Of a stretch of 64,000 nucleotides of DNA, positions 26,760-34,756 are shown piece by piece. This DNA is from Nocardia crassostreae (lineage in GTDB: Bacteria > Actinomycetota > Actinomycetes > Mycobacteriales > Mycobacteriaceae). Under the pieces are notes generated by a model, which had not been told where the DNA came from, did not search any database, and saw nothing but the letters and a program-made list of their open reading frames with translations. The stretch is taken from contig NZ_BDCH01000025.1 in the NCBI RefSeq assembly GCF_001613405.1, positions 62,001 through 126,000 on the forward strand, in the 5' to 3' direction. Positions within the stretch are counted from its first letter, which is position 1. Every line of letters starts with the position of its first letter. The position numbers were made by a program, and so were the translations under genes.

Positions 26760-28160
26760 TCAGTGCGGCGGCAGGGTCGGACGCAGTGCGTCGGCGCTGC
26801 GCGCCCGCGCCGCGCCCCGCCACAGGCCCGCGCCGTAGGCGACGTCGTCCAGGCGTTTGCAGGCCACGTAGCGGGCCGGATCCAGACTGCCCGCCTCGCG
26901 ATGAATGAACCAGTCCGCCAAGCCATCCGCCACCGCCACGGTCAGCGCGATACGCCGGATCCGGCGCGAGCACAGCATGCCCAGCAGGGTCACCGGCCAA
27001 TAGTCGCGGCACAGCGCCGAGGCCAATCTCCAGACGCCGCCGGAAAACCCGCGCGCCATGTAGATCGCCGCCACCCGGGTCGGATTGTCGAGTTCGGCGA
27101 AGACCCGGCGTAGTCGGAACAGGGTGGCGATCAAGGTCAGCGCCCCGCCGAACACGCCCCACCAGGTGAGCGTGCCGAGCAGCAGCGCGGTGACCGCCGT
27201 CCAGATCGGAATCGACAGCGGCGCGGCCATCCCGGAATGCCGCTGCCCCAGCGGCGCCACCCCGGTGCCGTGATTCATCTTGTGCGCGAACCACTTTCGC
27301 ATGGTCACCGGATTGCTGTGCGCGACCCGGGCGGCGGGCTCGTAGCGCAGCCGCCAGCCCGCGCGATCCAACCGCCAGCACAGGTCGATATCCCCACCGG
27401 CCGCCATGGATTCGTCGAAACCGCCCTCGGTCAGCAGCGCCGCGCGGCGCACCAGCAGCGCGGCGCTCGGCACGTAGGGCACCGGACCGTGCGCCTGCAC
27501 GGCCGATTCACGGCGGCCGCGATGCAGCGAGCCGCGGGTGTGCTCGTAGCGGGCCAGCAGGGTGGAATCCGGATCCGCGGCCAGGATGCGCGGGGCCACC
27601 AGCGCCACCTTGGGATCGCTGAAATGCCCGAGCATGACCTCCAGCCAGCCGGTGCGCGGCACCACGTCCGGGTCCAGGAAGGCCACGAACTCGGTTGCGG
27701 CGGCACGTAATCCGAAGTTGCGGGCGGCGGCCGGGCCGTGTCTGCGATCGCGGCGCAGCACCGTCACCCGGCAGCGGCTGCCGCGCGAGGCCGGGACCCG
27801 CACCGGACGGTCGGAGCCGTCGTCGACCACGATCACGGTATGCCCGCGCAGCGCGGCGAGCAGCCGCGCCAGACCGGCGCCGTCATTGTGCACCGGCACG
27901 ATCACGGTGACGTCCTCGACCGCGGGCAACAGCCGCGGCCGCGGATTCGCGACACCGGAATCGAGCAGTCGTCTGGCAACCCGAACCGACGTAGGGCCGG
28001 TCACTTCGAGGTATCCGTCACCGATCATGGCCGCAGCTTCCGGCGCGAGTCGCAGCAACCGAGTCGGCGATCCGCCGACCAGGAACCGTCCACCGGAATA
28101 AGTGCGCACCCTCGGATCGATTCGCACCCCGAAACCATCGGGAAGTCGATCATGGCGCAT
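26760..28160 (-). CDS. mftF: Mycofactocin system family 2 glycosyltransferase
   Basis: 466 residues from ATG 28160. The N-terminus RLPDGFGVRIDPRVR followed by GGSPTRLLRLAP is typical of MftF, which attaches a beta-1,4-glucose chain to the redox cofactor premycofactocin. A GT-A core follows: VTVIVPVHNDG, VIVVDDGSD, then FLDPDV as the metal-binding DxD-like motif, and FDESMAAGGDIDLCWRL near the acceptor site. The C-terminal third has hydrophobic stretches (IPIWTAVTALLLGTLTWWG) consistent with membrane association. A TTG 33 nt upstream is possible but less likely. The gene stands alone here: mftA-mftE are not in the window. It diverges from a TetR gene. Confidence 0.85.
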   Translation of the reverse strand: MRHDRLPDGFGVRIDPRVRTYSGGRFLVGGSPTRLLRLAPEAAAMIGDGYLEVTGPTSVRVARRLLDSGVANPRPRLLPAVEDVTVIVPVHNDGAGLARLLAALRGHTVIVVDDGSDRPVRVPASRGSRCRVTVLRRDRRHGPAAARNFGLRAAATEFVAFLDPDVVPRTGWLEVMLGHFSDPKVALVAPRILAADPDSTLLARYEHTRGSLHRGRRESAVQAHGPVPYVPSAALLVRRAALLTEGGFDESMAAGGDIDLCWRLDRAGWRLRYEPAARVAHSNPVTMRKWFAHKMNHGTGVAPLGQRHSGMAAPLSIPIWTAVTALLLGTLTWWGVFGGALTLIATLFRLRRVFAELDNPTRVAAIYMARGFSGGVWRLASALCRDYWPVTLLGMLCSRRIRRIALTVAVADGLADWFIHREAGSLDPARYVACKRLDDVAYGAGLWRGAARARSADALRPTLPPH

Positions 28161-28409
28161 TCCTGGAATGCTAAGGCAGCACACATCCAGCAATCATGAT
28201 TGCCACGCCGCCCGCTGCACGGATAACGGGACAAGCCGGGACGGTCCACCCGACCGGGACCCGCATGGCACCCGGCGCTCTAGACTGCGGGAGGAAAATC
28301 AGCAGTTGAACAGGCATGAGACGCAATTCGGGATACGCGCCCGGACAAGGCGATGCCTATCGAGCTGCGACTATCAACGAGTGGCCGAGGTGGTATGGGA
28401 GTCGGGCGT

Positions 28410-29030
28410 ATGCAGACAAGCGGGGGCGGCAACACCCTCTCGGAAGCCGAAATCGTCGAGGCCGCCCTGCGGGTGGTCCGCCAGGACGGCGTGGAGAAAC
28501 TGTCCATGCGCCGACTGTCCCGCGAACTCGGCGTTTCCCCGATGGCCCCGTATTACTACGTCGCGGACAAACGCGAGCTACTCGATCTCGTCGCGACGGC
28601 CGCGCTCACCGGGGTGCGGAAGCCCCCGGATGATTCGGGTCCGTGGCAAATGCGGCTGCGCGACCTCATCGATCAGATCGACGAGAAATTGCGCAAGCAT
28701 CCGGGTCTCGGCGATGTGCTGATCGAGCAGATGCTGGGCAAACAGCTCGATCTCATCGCGGCCGTGATGGAAATCCTGTTCGACGCCGGATTCAGCGAAC
28801 GCAATGTGCTCGCCGCGTATGCGACCATCCACACCTACCTGTTCGGCCGCTCCAAGGTGAACCCGCGCGATCGCACCGCATTGCACGATCGGGCCTTGCC
28901 CGAGGCGGTGGAGCGGGCCACCAAGCACATGGCCGACCTGCGCGGGAAATACTCCTACGACTTCTCGATGGACGTGCTGGTCGCCGGTCTGGAGGCCCAG
29001 CTTGTCCGGCAGCGCGACGGGCACGTATAG
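28410..29030 (+). CDS. TetR-family transcriptional regulator
   Basis: 206 residues from ATG 28410, chosen for GGGAG about 8 nt upstream; ATG 28395 and 28353 are in the same frame. The N-terminal HTH reads LSMRRLSRELGVSPMAPYYYVADKRELLDLV. The ligand-binding part is not assignable by eye. It diverges from mftF and precedes kshB by only 41 nt, but kshB has its own KstR box, so this protein is not needed to explain kshB control. It does not resemble KstR itself. Probably regulates itself or mftF (inference). Confidence 0.8.
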   Translation: MQTSGGGNTLSEAEIVEAALRVVRQDGVEKLSMRRLSRELGVSPMAPYYYVADKRELLDLVATAALTGVRKPPDDSGPWQMRLRDLIDQIDEKLRKHPGLGDVLIEQMLGKQLDLIAAVMEILFDAGFSERNVLAAYATIHTYLFGRSKVNPRDRTALHDRALPEAVERATKHMADLRGKYSYDFSMDVLVAGLEAQLVRQRDGHV

Positions 29031-29036
29031 TGAAAC

Positions 29037-29050
29037 TAGAACACGTTCTA
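29037..29050. promoter_or_regulatory. KstR operator upstream of kshB
   Basis: TAGAACACGTTCTA fits the KstR consensus TNNAACNNGTTNNA exactly and is embedded in a longer near-perfect palindrome (AACTAGAACA/CGTTCTAGTT). It lies 21 nt before the kshB start. KstR is the TetR-type repressor of the cholesterol catabolic regulon in mycolic-acid actinobacteria. Confidence 0.85.
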
Positions 29051-29071
29051 GTTTCGGTTCGAGAGGACACT

Positions 29072-30127
29072 ATGACCACCGTCGACGTACCGCACAGCTC
29101 GCGATCGGCCGTGCTGCGGGTCTCCGCGGTCATCAACGAGACGGCCGACTCCTGCTCGCTGGTATTCGACGTCCCCGAGGACCTGCGCGAGCGCTTCACC
29201 TATCAGCCCGGACAGTTCCTGACGCTGCGCATTCCGAGTGAGCTCACCGGATCCGTGGCGCGGTGCTACTCGCTGGCCAGCTCGCCGCACACCGACGACA
29301 AGCCCAAGGTGACGGTCAAGCGCACCGCCGACGGCTACGCCTCGAACTGGGTCTGCGACAACGTGACCGAGGGCCACGAGATCGAGGTGCTGCCGCCGTC
29401 CGGGGTGTTCACGCCCAAGAATCTGGACGAGGACCTGCTGCTGTTCGCGGCGGGCAGCGGCGTCACCCCGGTGATGTCCATCCTGAAGTCGGCGCTCGCC
29501 CGCGGCAACGGACGCATCGTGCTGGTGTACGCCAATCGTGATCACGACAATGTGATCTTCGCGCGCGATCTGCGCGAACTGGCCGACAAGCATCCGCAGC
29601 GACTGGTCGTCATCCACTGGCTCGAGCATCTGCAGGGGCTGCCCACCGCCGACGCGCTCGCCAATCTCACCGCGCCGTATACCGCGTACGAGGCATTCAT
29701 GTGCGGGCCCAAGCCGTTCATGGATCGCGTGCACGACGCCCTCGCACAGCTGGGCGTGCCGCGTAATCGCACGCACGCCGAGGTCTTCAATTCACTGTCC
29801 GGCGATCCGTTCGCCGATGTGGCGCCCGCGGAAATCAGCGCAGAGGAAGCCGCCGACGCCGCGACCGTCGAAGTCGAACTCGACGAGGAAACCCATGAAT
29901 TGAACTGGCCGCGCAAGCAGACGCTGGTCGACATCATGCTGGCCAAGGGCATCGACGTGCCCTACTCCTGCCTCGAAGGCGAATGCGGCTCGTGCGCCTG
30001 CACCGTGGTCGAGGGCACGGTCGAAATGGAGAACGCCGAAATCCTGGATCCCGAGGACATTGCCAACGGCTACATCCTCGGGTGCCAGGCGCGGCCGGTG
30101 ACCGACCACCTCAAGATTCAATTCTGA
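29072..30127 (+). CDS. kshB: 3-ketosteroid 9alpha-hydroxylase reductase component
   Basis: 351 residues, the usual KshB length. An FAD-binding domain (RCYSLASSP near residue 65), an NAD domain (LLLFAAGSGVTPVMSIL, then AFMCGPKPFM) and a C-terminal plant-type 2Fe-2S ferredoxin with Cys300, Cys305, Cys308 and Cys338 (CX4CX2CX29C). KshB takes electrons from NADH to the Rieske oxygenase KshA, which 9alpha-hydroxylates 3-ketosteroids and opens ring B. ATG 29072 is preceded by GAGAGGAC. The perfect KstR box 21 nt upstream supports the steroid role over generic phenylacetate-type reductases. kshA is not in the window. Confidence 0.9.
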   Translation: MTTVDVPHSSRSAVLRVSAVINETADSCSLVFDVPEDLRERFTYQPGQFLTLRIPSELTGSVARCYSLASSPHTDDKPKVTVKRTADGYASNWVCDNVTEGHEIEVLPPSGVFTPKNLDEDLLLFAAGSGVTPVMSILKSALARGNGRIVLVYANRDHDNVIFARDLRELADKHPQRLVVIHWLEHLQGLPTADALANLTAPYTAYEAFMCGPKPFMDRVHDALAQLGVPRNRTHAEVFNSLSGDPFADVAPAEISAEEAADAATVEVELDEETHELNWPRKQTLVDIMLAKGIDVPYSCLEGECGSCACTVVEGTVEMENAEILDPEDIANGYILGCQARPVTDHLKIQF

Positions 30128-30148
30128 GTCGGGTTTTCGGCCCGGGTT

Positions 30149-30724
30149 TCAGTACGCCCCGTACACGTTGTCGATGGAGCCGTACCGCTGCGCGGCGTAG
30201 TTGCAGGCGGCGGTGATATTGGCGACCGGGTCGTAGACGTCCCAGGAAGTGCCTTCCACGTGATAGGCGTGGAAGGTCGGGTCGATGGTCTGCAGCAAGC
30301 CCTTGGAGGGGATACCCGCCGCGGCATTCGAGTCGTACAGATTGATGGCCTGGGGATTGCCACCGGACTCCCGCATGATGTTGCGGTGAATGCCCTCGTA
30401 GGAACCGGGAATTCCGCGCTTGCCCATGATGTAGAGCGACTGCTTGATCCAGCCGTCGAGATCATTGGCGAAAACCGGCGGCAGCAGTTCGGAGAACGGC
30501 GCGGGCAGCGTCTGCACGAAATCCCGGGCCTGATCCTGCTGCGGCTCGGGCAGCGTCTTGACCAGGTCACCGGCCTGCTGCTGGATCTGCTGGGCGGGCT
30601 ACTGGAACTCCGGCGGCACCCCGGCGATGGTCTCGGCCGCGGCGGCCTGGCCGGAGGCACAGATGACCAGGGCGACGGCGGCGGTTCCGGTAACGGCAAG
30701 GGGGAACAGTTTTTTCAAAGGCAT
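30149..30724 (-). pseudogene. Secreted lytic-transglycosylase-like protein with an in-frame amber codon
   Basis: From ATG 30724 the frame encodes a clear signal peptide (MPLKKLFPLAVTGTAAVALV, then AxA-type cleavage near AAAAE), then meets TAG at 30599-30601 after GVPPEFQ. The same frame continues with PAQQIQQQAGDLVKTLPEP and an SLT-like domain: RESGGNPQAIN carrying the catalytic Glu, then SKGLLQT. Without the stop it would be about 191 residues. Such proteins cleave peptidoglycan glycan strands outside the membrane. A restart inside the gene would lack the signal peptide, so the gene is probably not functional as read. It converges on kshB with about 20 nt between stops. Confidence 0.75.
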
Positions 30725-31037
30725 AGCGATGGGGGCACAGCGCTATCCACGGCGAAGGCCATTCCGGCGCACGCCGTTACGCTGTATGGGTTGCGATCCG
30801 CATTGGGGGAGAACGGGATTCGGGTACACAACCCAGGGGATCACCATTCCGGCCTGTCGACGACTGATCACAGAATGGTTGCGCTAAGTTAACGTAAACT
30901 GAACTAGAGATGAACAATCGGTACTGATGCTCGAAGGGCAAATCTTCAGACAAGATCATCTGGCCATGACCGGGCGATTCTTCGCTCTCAGCACCGTTAC
31001 CGGCAATCGCTGAGCAGTGCGTCACATCACGATTGCC
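30725..31037. promoter_or_regulatory. 313-nt intergenic region upstream of the transglycosylase-like gene
   Basis: Relatively AT-rich around 30885-30925 (AAGTTAACGTAAACTGAACT), which could hold the minus-strand promoter. I looked for the conserved core of a c-di-AMP (ydaO) riboswitch, common before actinobacterial cell-wall hydrolase genes, and did not find it. No gene or clear terminator seen. Confidence 0.35.
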
Positions 31038-31781
31038 TCACCGTTGCGCGCGATAGTGGGCGCGCTGCTCCGGGGTCAGATGCTCGGTGGCATAGCTCAG
31101 CGCGGTGCGGCCCATCTCGGCGGGGTGCGCATCCAGGAATCCGGTGAGGACGGCCGCATCGACCCGCTTGCCGATCTCGCGCAGCATCCAGCCCACCGCC
31201 TTCTGGATCAAATCCCGCCGATCCACCAGCAGCCGCTCGCACAGCTCCAGCGTGGTCCGCGGATCACCGGCCTTGATGAATGCGAAGGTGGTCAGCAAGG
31301 CCACCCGCCGCTCCCACAGCGACTCCTGCGCGGCCAGCTCGAACAACAGCTCACGCGGGCAATCCAGGTACCACGGGCCGAGCACGAATTCGACCGAGGC
31401 GTCCACCAGATCCCAGTTGTTCACGCGCCCGCGCCGCACGGCCGCCAGATACAGATCCACGATCCGCTGTTGCAGGCCGGGGTCCGCGCCGCGCTTGCTC
31501 ATCGCCTTGGCCATCCGGTCGTTGAGCAGTACCAGCCCGGCCAGCCGATGCTCGTGCACCTCGCTGTCGAGCAGCTTGTCGATCTCCGGAAGGTCCATCC
31601 CCGCAAACGCTTTCGCGACCTTCCGGGTCTGCGGGACCCGCACTCCGATGAAAACGTCCCCCTCGCCGTACTCCCCCGGTCCGGTCTTGAAGAACCGCTG
31701 CAGATGAATCGCATCGGCGGGGTCGGCCGCCTTCGCCAGCTCCGCACGCACCCCTGCCGCCGTCAACCCGGATCCACCCAT
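31038..31781 (-). CDS. AlkD-like DNA alkylation repair glycosylase
   Basis: 247 residues from ATG 31781 (GGGAG upstream), close to the 230-240 usual for AlkD. The HEAT-like helical repeats and the motif RVNNWDLVDAS (aromatic and catalytic Asp of AlkD), LGPWYLD and RRVALLTTFAFIK (Arg equivalent to R148) are all present. AlkD-type enzymes excise N3- and N7-alkylated purines without base flipping. Single gene, diverging from the small EF-Tu domain gene. A GTG/ATG 45 nt upstream is possible but overlaps no better site. Confidence 0.85.
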   Translation of the reverse strand: MGGSGLTAAGVRAELAKAADPADAIHLQRFFKTGPGEYGEGDVFIGVRVPQTRKVAKAFAGMDLPEIDKLLDSEVHEHRLAGLVLLNDRMAKAMSKRGADPGLQQRIVDLYLAAVRRGRVNNWDLVDASVEFVLGPWYLDCPRELLFELAAQESLWERRVALLTTFAFIKAGDPRTTLELCERLLVDRRDLIQKAVGWMLREIGKRVDAAVLTGFLDAHPAEMGRTALSYATEHLTPEQRAHYRAQR

Positions 31782-31882
31782 TGCCCGCTCCCGCCTCGAC
31801 TCGGTCTCCGCACCATGATCGGCCACCCGTCCGACAGGTATTCGGACCCACGCCGAATCGCCCGGTGCGCGACCATGGGGCT

Positions 31883-32191
31883 ATGAGCGAGAGCGAGGCC
31901 CGGGCGCCCTTCCGCATGACGGTCGAGGGCGTCTTCACGATCACCGGGCGCGGCACCATCGTCGCGGGGATCGTCGAACAGGGTGTGGTGGGCGTCGGGG
32001 ACGACGTCGAAATCATCGGGGCGGCCGATATCCTGCTCACCCGGGTACGCGGGATCGACCTGGTGTGCCGCCCCCGCGTCGATCCGGAGGAGCGGCCGCG
32101 CACGCTCGGGCTGCTGCTCGAAGGCGTGCGGAAGGATCGGATCGCGGTGGGCGATATTGTCGCGGCGCCGAAGTTGGTCAGACGCGGCTGA
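31883..32191 (+). CDS. Stand-alone EF-Tu domain II-like protein
   Basis: 102 residues from ATG 31883. FRMTVEGVFTITGRGTIVAG matches the opening of EF-Tu domain II (compare VFTITGRGTVVTG in tuf of this window), followed by a beta-barrel pattern ending LLEGVRKDRIAVGDIVAAP. There is no GTPase domain and no domain III. Function unknown; small free-standing domain II proteins occur in other actinobacteria. Upstream spacing to alkD is about 100 nt, divergent. No clear Shine-Dalgarno. Confidence 0.75.
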   Translation: MSESEARAPFRMTVEGVFTITGRGTIVAGIVEQGVVGVGDDVEIIGAADILLTRVRGIDLVCRPRVDPEERPRTLGLLLEGVRKDRIAVGDIVAAPKLVRRG

Positions 32192-32346
32192 CGCGAGTTC
32201 AGGGGCTCCCCGAGTTTGGCGGTGTATTCGGCATCCATGGGCGACATTCTTACTCCACTCGGGAACCCGTGGCGACTCGGGCCGGTGAAAGCTATTAGCG
32301 AGCAATGGCATTGGGGGATTTACAAGGAATGACAGCGAATTCGGGG

Positions 32347-32973
32347 TCAACCCAGCTGCGTCATTCCGGCGGCGACCACCTGCGCGACGTTCAGGATTTC
32401 ATCGGCGGTGGGGAGGGTGAGCCCGTCCAGCGTATGCAGGCGATCGGTGCTGGCAATGGCGAACATGGCCGAGACCCAGGCGGCCGCGCAGGCCCGCAGC
32501 GTACCGGGCTGAACCGGAACCGGGGCGCTGGCCTGCAGGACGCGGGCGGTCACGTCCAGCAGCTGATCACGCATGTGGCGCAGTTGTTTCCGCACATCGG
32601 GATGGGTGTCGGCCTCGCGCCACATGATGACGCGCAGCACCGAGGAGTGATGATCGCGGATATTGAGCGCGGCATCCAGATTGATCAGGCTCTTCACCGG
32701 ATCGCCGGGGGCGACGACCGAGGCGATGTCGTCGATCGGATTGCGCGGGACGCGCTCGGCCATGAGGGCCGACAGAATGGCGTCCTTGGTGGGGAAGTAA
32801 TAGAAGACCAGGCCTTTGGGGACACCGGCCGCCGCCGCCAGGGCGGCGGTCGGGGTCGCATCGAATCCCTGTGCCGCGAAGAGGGTTTCCGCGGCATCCA
32901 GGATGAGCTGACGGGCGTCGCCGTCGATTTTCTTGCTCCGGCGACGCCCCGCTCCGGGTCGGTGCATCTGCAT
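32347..32973 (-). CDS. TetR-family transcriptional regulator paired with SPW membrane protein
   Basis: 208 residues from ATG 32973, which overlaps the TGA of the SPW gene by one base (TGATG), so the two are translated together. HTH: ATPTAALAAAAGVPKGLVFYYFPTKDAILSALM. The C-terminal domain has WREADTHPDVRKQLRHMRDQLLDV. It most likely represses its own operon through the dyad at 33377-33394, which overlaps the promoter -35 region. The effector is unknown. Longer starts upstream read through the SPW gene and are unlikely. Confidence 0.82.
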   Translation of the reverse strand: MQMHRPGAGRRRSKKIDGDARQLILDAAETLFAAQGFDATPTAALAAAAGVPKGLVFYYFPTKDAILSALMAERVPRNPIDDIASVVAPGDPVKSLINLDAALNIRDHHSSVLRVIMWREADTHPDVRKQLRHMRDQLLDVTARVLQASAPVPVQPGTLRACAAAWVSAMFAIASTDRLHTLDGLTLPTADEILNVAQVVAAGMTQLG

Positions 32974-33326
32974 CAGCCGTGTGATGCCGTATGCATCCGG
33001 GCCGATACCGTCGGCAATGCGGCGACCGCGACGACCACGGTCAGCGCGCCCACGATCCATGCGGTCCAGGTGGCCCCGCTGAAGGAATCGAAGTTCATCA
33101 CCCAGGGGGAGATGAACAGCAGCACGCCCAGTGCGCCCATGGCGTAATCGGCGGTGGCGTCGGCCATCTTCTGGAGTTGGGCCAGGCCGGTGAGTGCGAT
33201 CAGCACGCCGAGTACGACCAGGGTCCACGTCGCGCGGGTGTTCGTGTCGACGACCAGGGGCGACAACGCGGCGATTGCGCCGAGTACGACAGCCACCATG
33301 TCTTGTGCGCGGCTCTCGGTGAACAT
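32973..33326 (-). CDS. SPW-repeat membrane protein
   Basis: 117 residues, four predicted membrane segments, two SPW-type repeats: ALSPLVVDTNTRATWTLVVLG and LFISPWVMNFDSFSG. ATG 33326 has AAGGAGG six bases upstream. Operonic with the downstream TetR gene. SPW proteins are small integral membrane proteins of unknown role, often found beside regulators or oxidoreductases. Confidence 0.85.
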   Translation of the reverse strand: MFTESRAQDMVAVVLGAIAALSPLVVDTNTRATWTLVVLGVLIALTGLAQLQKMADATADYAMGALGVLLFISPWVMNFDSFSGATWTAWIVGALTVVVAVAALPTVSARMHTASHG

Positions 33327-33364
33327 GTATGCCTCCTTAAGGCTGAGGATATGTCCTACCTCCC

Positions 33365-33394
33365 GGTATATTCCTGATTGACCGCCCGATCAAT
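33365..33394 (-). promoter_or_regulatory. Promoter and TetR-like operator of the SPW-tetR operon
   Basis: On the minus strand TTGATC (33388-33393), a 17-nt spacer and TATACC (33365-33370) form a good sigma-70-type promoter about 40 nt before the SPW start. An 18-nt imperfect dyad, ATTGACCG-CC-CGATCAAT (33377-33394), covers the -35 box and spacer, where a repressor would block polymerase. Confidence 0.6.
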
Positions 33395-33480
33395 AAATGT
33401 CCGGCTACGATTCAGCGGCAGCTCGGGTGTGGTGCGGGACACAGGGGTGTGGGCGCGATACAGCAGATATGGTTTGGCCT

Positions 33481-34668
33481 ATGTCGGAGTCGGTAGAACA
33501 CGTTCTAATAGTTGGCGCGGGGCTGGCGGGGCTGCGCACCGCCGAGGAACTGCGACGCGCAGGCTACGACGGTGAACTGACGCTCATCGGGGACGAGGAT
33601 CGCGCGCCCTACGACCGGCCGCCGCTGTCCAAACAGTTCGTGCGCGGGGAGACCGACGACACCACGCTGCGGCCCGCGGAATTCTTCGCCGAGAAGCGCA
33701 TCGGGCTGCGGCTCGGCGCGGCGGCCACGGGGGTCGACACCGCCGCCCGGCGGGTCACGCTGAGCGACGGCGACGAGCTCAGCTACGACCAACTCGTCAT
33801 TGCCACCGGTTTGCGGCCGCGCCGGATCCCGGGCTTCCCGGATGTGCACGGCGTGCACGTGCTGCGCTCGCACGCCGATGCCGCGCGACTGCGCGAACAG
33901 CTCGCCACCGCCTCCCGCGCCATGGTGGTAGGCGCGGGTTTCATCGGCTGCGAACTCGCCGCCAGCTTCCGCGCCCGCGGCCTGGAGGTCGCGCTGGTGG
34001 AACCGCAGCCCACCCCCCTGGCGGCCGCGCTCGGCGCCGAGATCGGCGCGCTGGTGGCCAGATTGCATCTCGACGAAGGCGTGGACCTGCGCTGCGGCAT
34101 CGGCGTCGAGGCGCTGCTGACCGACGGCGACAGCGTGCGCGGGGTCCGCCTCACCGACGGCGCCGAACTGGATTCCGACCTGGTGGTGATCGGCGTCGGC
34201 TCGGTACCCGTGACCGACTGGCTGGCCGACTCCGGCATCCCTCTCGCCGCACCGGCCGACGGTGGCGGCATCCTCACCGACGAGGTCGGCCGCACCACTG
34301 TCCCCGGTGTCTGGGCCCTCGGCGATGTGGCCGCCTGGCCGCACGACACCGGCCGGAACAAGCGCGTCGAACACTGGACCAATGCCGGTGAACAGGCCCA
34401 GCTGCTGGCCTGCGCACTGCTCGGTGTGGAAGCCCCGGCCGCCGTGCAGGTTCCGTACGTGTGGAGCGACCAATACGACATGAAGATCCAGGTGCTCGGC
34501 ACCCCGGCGCTGGCCGACGAGGTCCGGATCGTCGAGGACAAGGGCCGCAAGTTCCTGGCCCACTGCTTCCGCGCGGGCACCCTCGTGGCCGTCGTCGGGG
34601 CGGGCATGACCGGCAAGGTCATGAAGATGCGCGCCCAGCTGGCCGCCGCCTCCGGCGCCACCGTCTGA
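33481..34668 (+). CDS. FAD-dependent ferredoxin/rubredoxin reductase (BphA4/putidaredoxin reductase type)
   Basis: 395 residues from ATG 33481. FAD dinucleotide fold at the start (LIVGAGLAGLRTAEELRRAGY), RPPLSKQF, a second NAD-binding Rossmann motif (VVGAGFIGCELAASFRARG), the FAD ATGxRP-like ATGLRPRR, WALGDVA and a C-terminal domain with YVWSDQYDMKIQVLG. These enzymes pass electrons from NAD(P)H to a ferredoxin serving a cytochrome P450 or oxygenase. A perfect KstR box overlaps codons 5-9, which links it to steroid catabolism. An upstream in-frame start exists but would put the box further inside the gene. Confidence 0.88.
   Translation: MSESVEHVLIVGAGLAGLRTAEELRRAGYDGELTLIGDEDRAPYDRPPLSKQFVRGETDDTTLRPAEFFAEKRIGLRLGAAATGVDTAARRVTLSDGDELSYDQLVIATGLRPRRIPGFPDVHGVHVLRSHADAARLREQLATASRAMVVGAGFIGCELAASFRARGLEVALVEPQPTPLAAALGAEIGALVARLHLDEGVDLRCGIGVEALLTDGDSVRGVRLTDGAELDSDLVVIGVGSVPVTDWLADSGIPLAAPADGGGILTDEVGRTTVPGVWALGDVAAWPHDTGRNKRVEHWTNAGEQAQLLACALLGVEAPAAVQVPYVWSDQYDMKIQVLGTPALADEVRIVEDKGRKFLAHCFRAGTLVAVVGAGMTGKVMKMRAQLAAASGATV
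33494..33507. promoter_or_regulatory. KstR operator inside the 5' coding region of the ferredoxin reductase
   Basis: TAGAACACGTTCTA, identical to the kshB and fprB boxes, spans codons 5-9 (VEHVL) of the reductase. Binding there would act as a roadblock, or the transcript could be leaderless with the box just downstream of the start. Confidence 0.75.
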
Positions 34669-34756
34669 TCGTTGCCGCCCCGGTCAGGGGCCTGTTCCGG
34701 CCGGTAGGGCGACCACGGTTCGCAATTCCGGGTGGGCGTTGTCTACGGTTGCGGGT

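Noticed and set aside
28200..28409. Hidden mftA peptide gene near mftF
   Set aside because: No short frame with the conserved VY-containing MftA C-terminus was found on either strand.
28410..29030. The TetR gene beside kshB as kstR
   Set aside because: The HTH and overall sequence do not resemble KstR; the KstR boxes alone do not identify the neighbour as the repressor.
18773..30601. Two TAG codons at plausible Gln positions as evidence for stop-codon recoding
   Set aside because: TAG is used as a normal terminator in this window (for example after the TetR gene at 29030 and the VOC gene at 53146), so point mutation is simpler.
30777..31025. 82-codon minus-strand frame before the transglycosylase-like gene
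   Set aside because: No ribosome binding site or family resemblance, and it occupies the probable promoter region.
30725..31037. c-di-AMP (ydaO) riboswitch before the transglycosylase-like gene
   Set aside because: The genomic setting fits, but the conserved core motifs of this riboswitch are not present.
32192..32346. Possible small minus-strand gene starting near 32247
   Set aside because: The frame runs antisense through the EF-Tu-domain gene and has no recognisable protein features.
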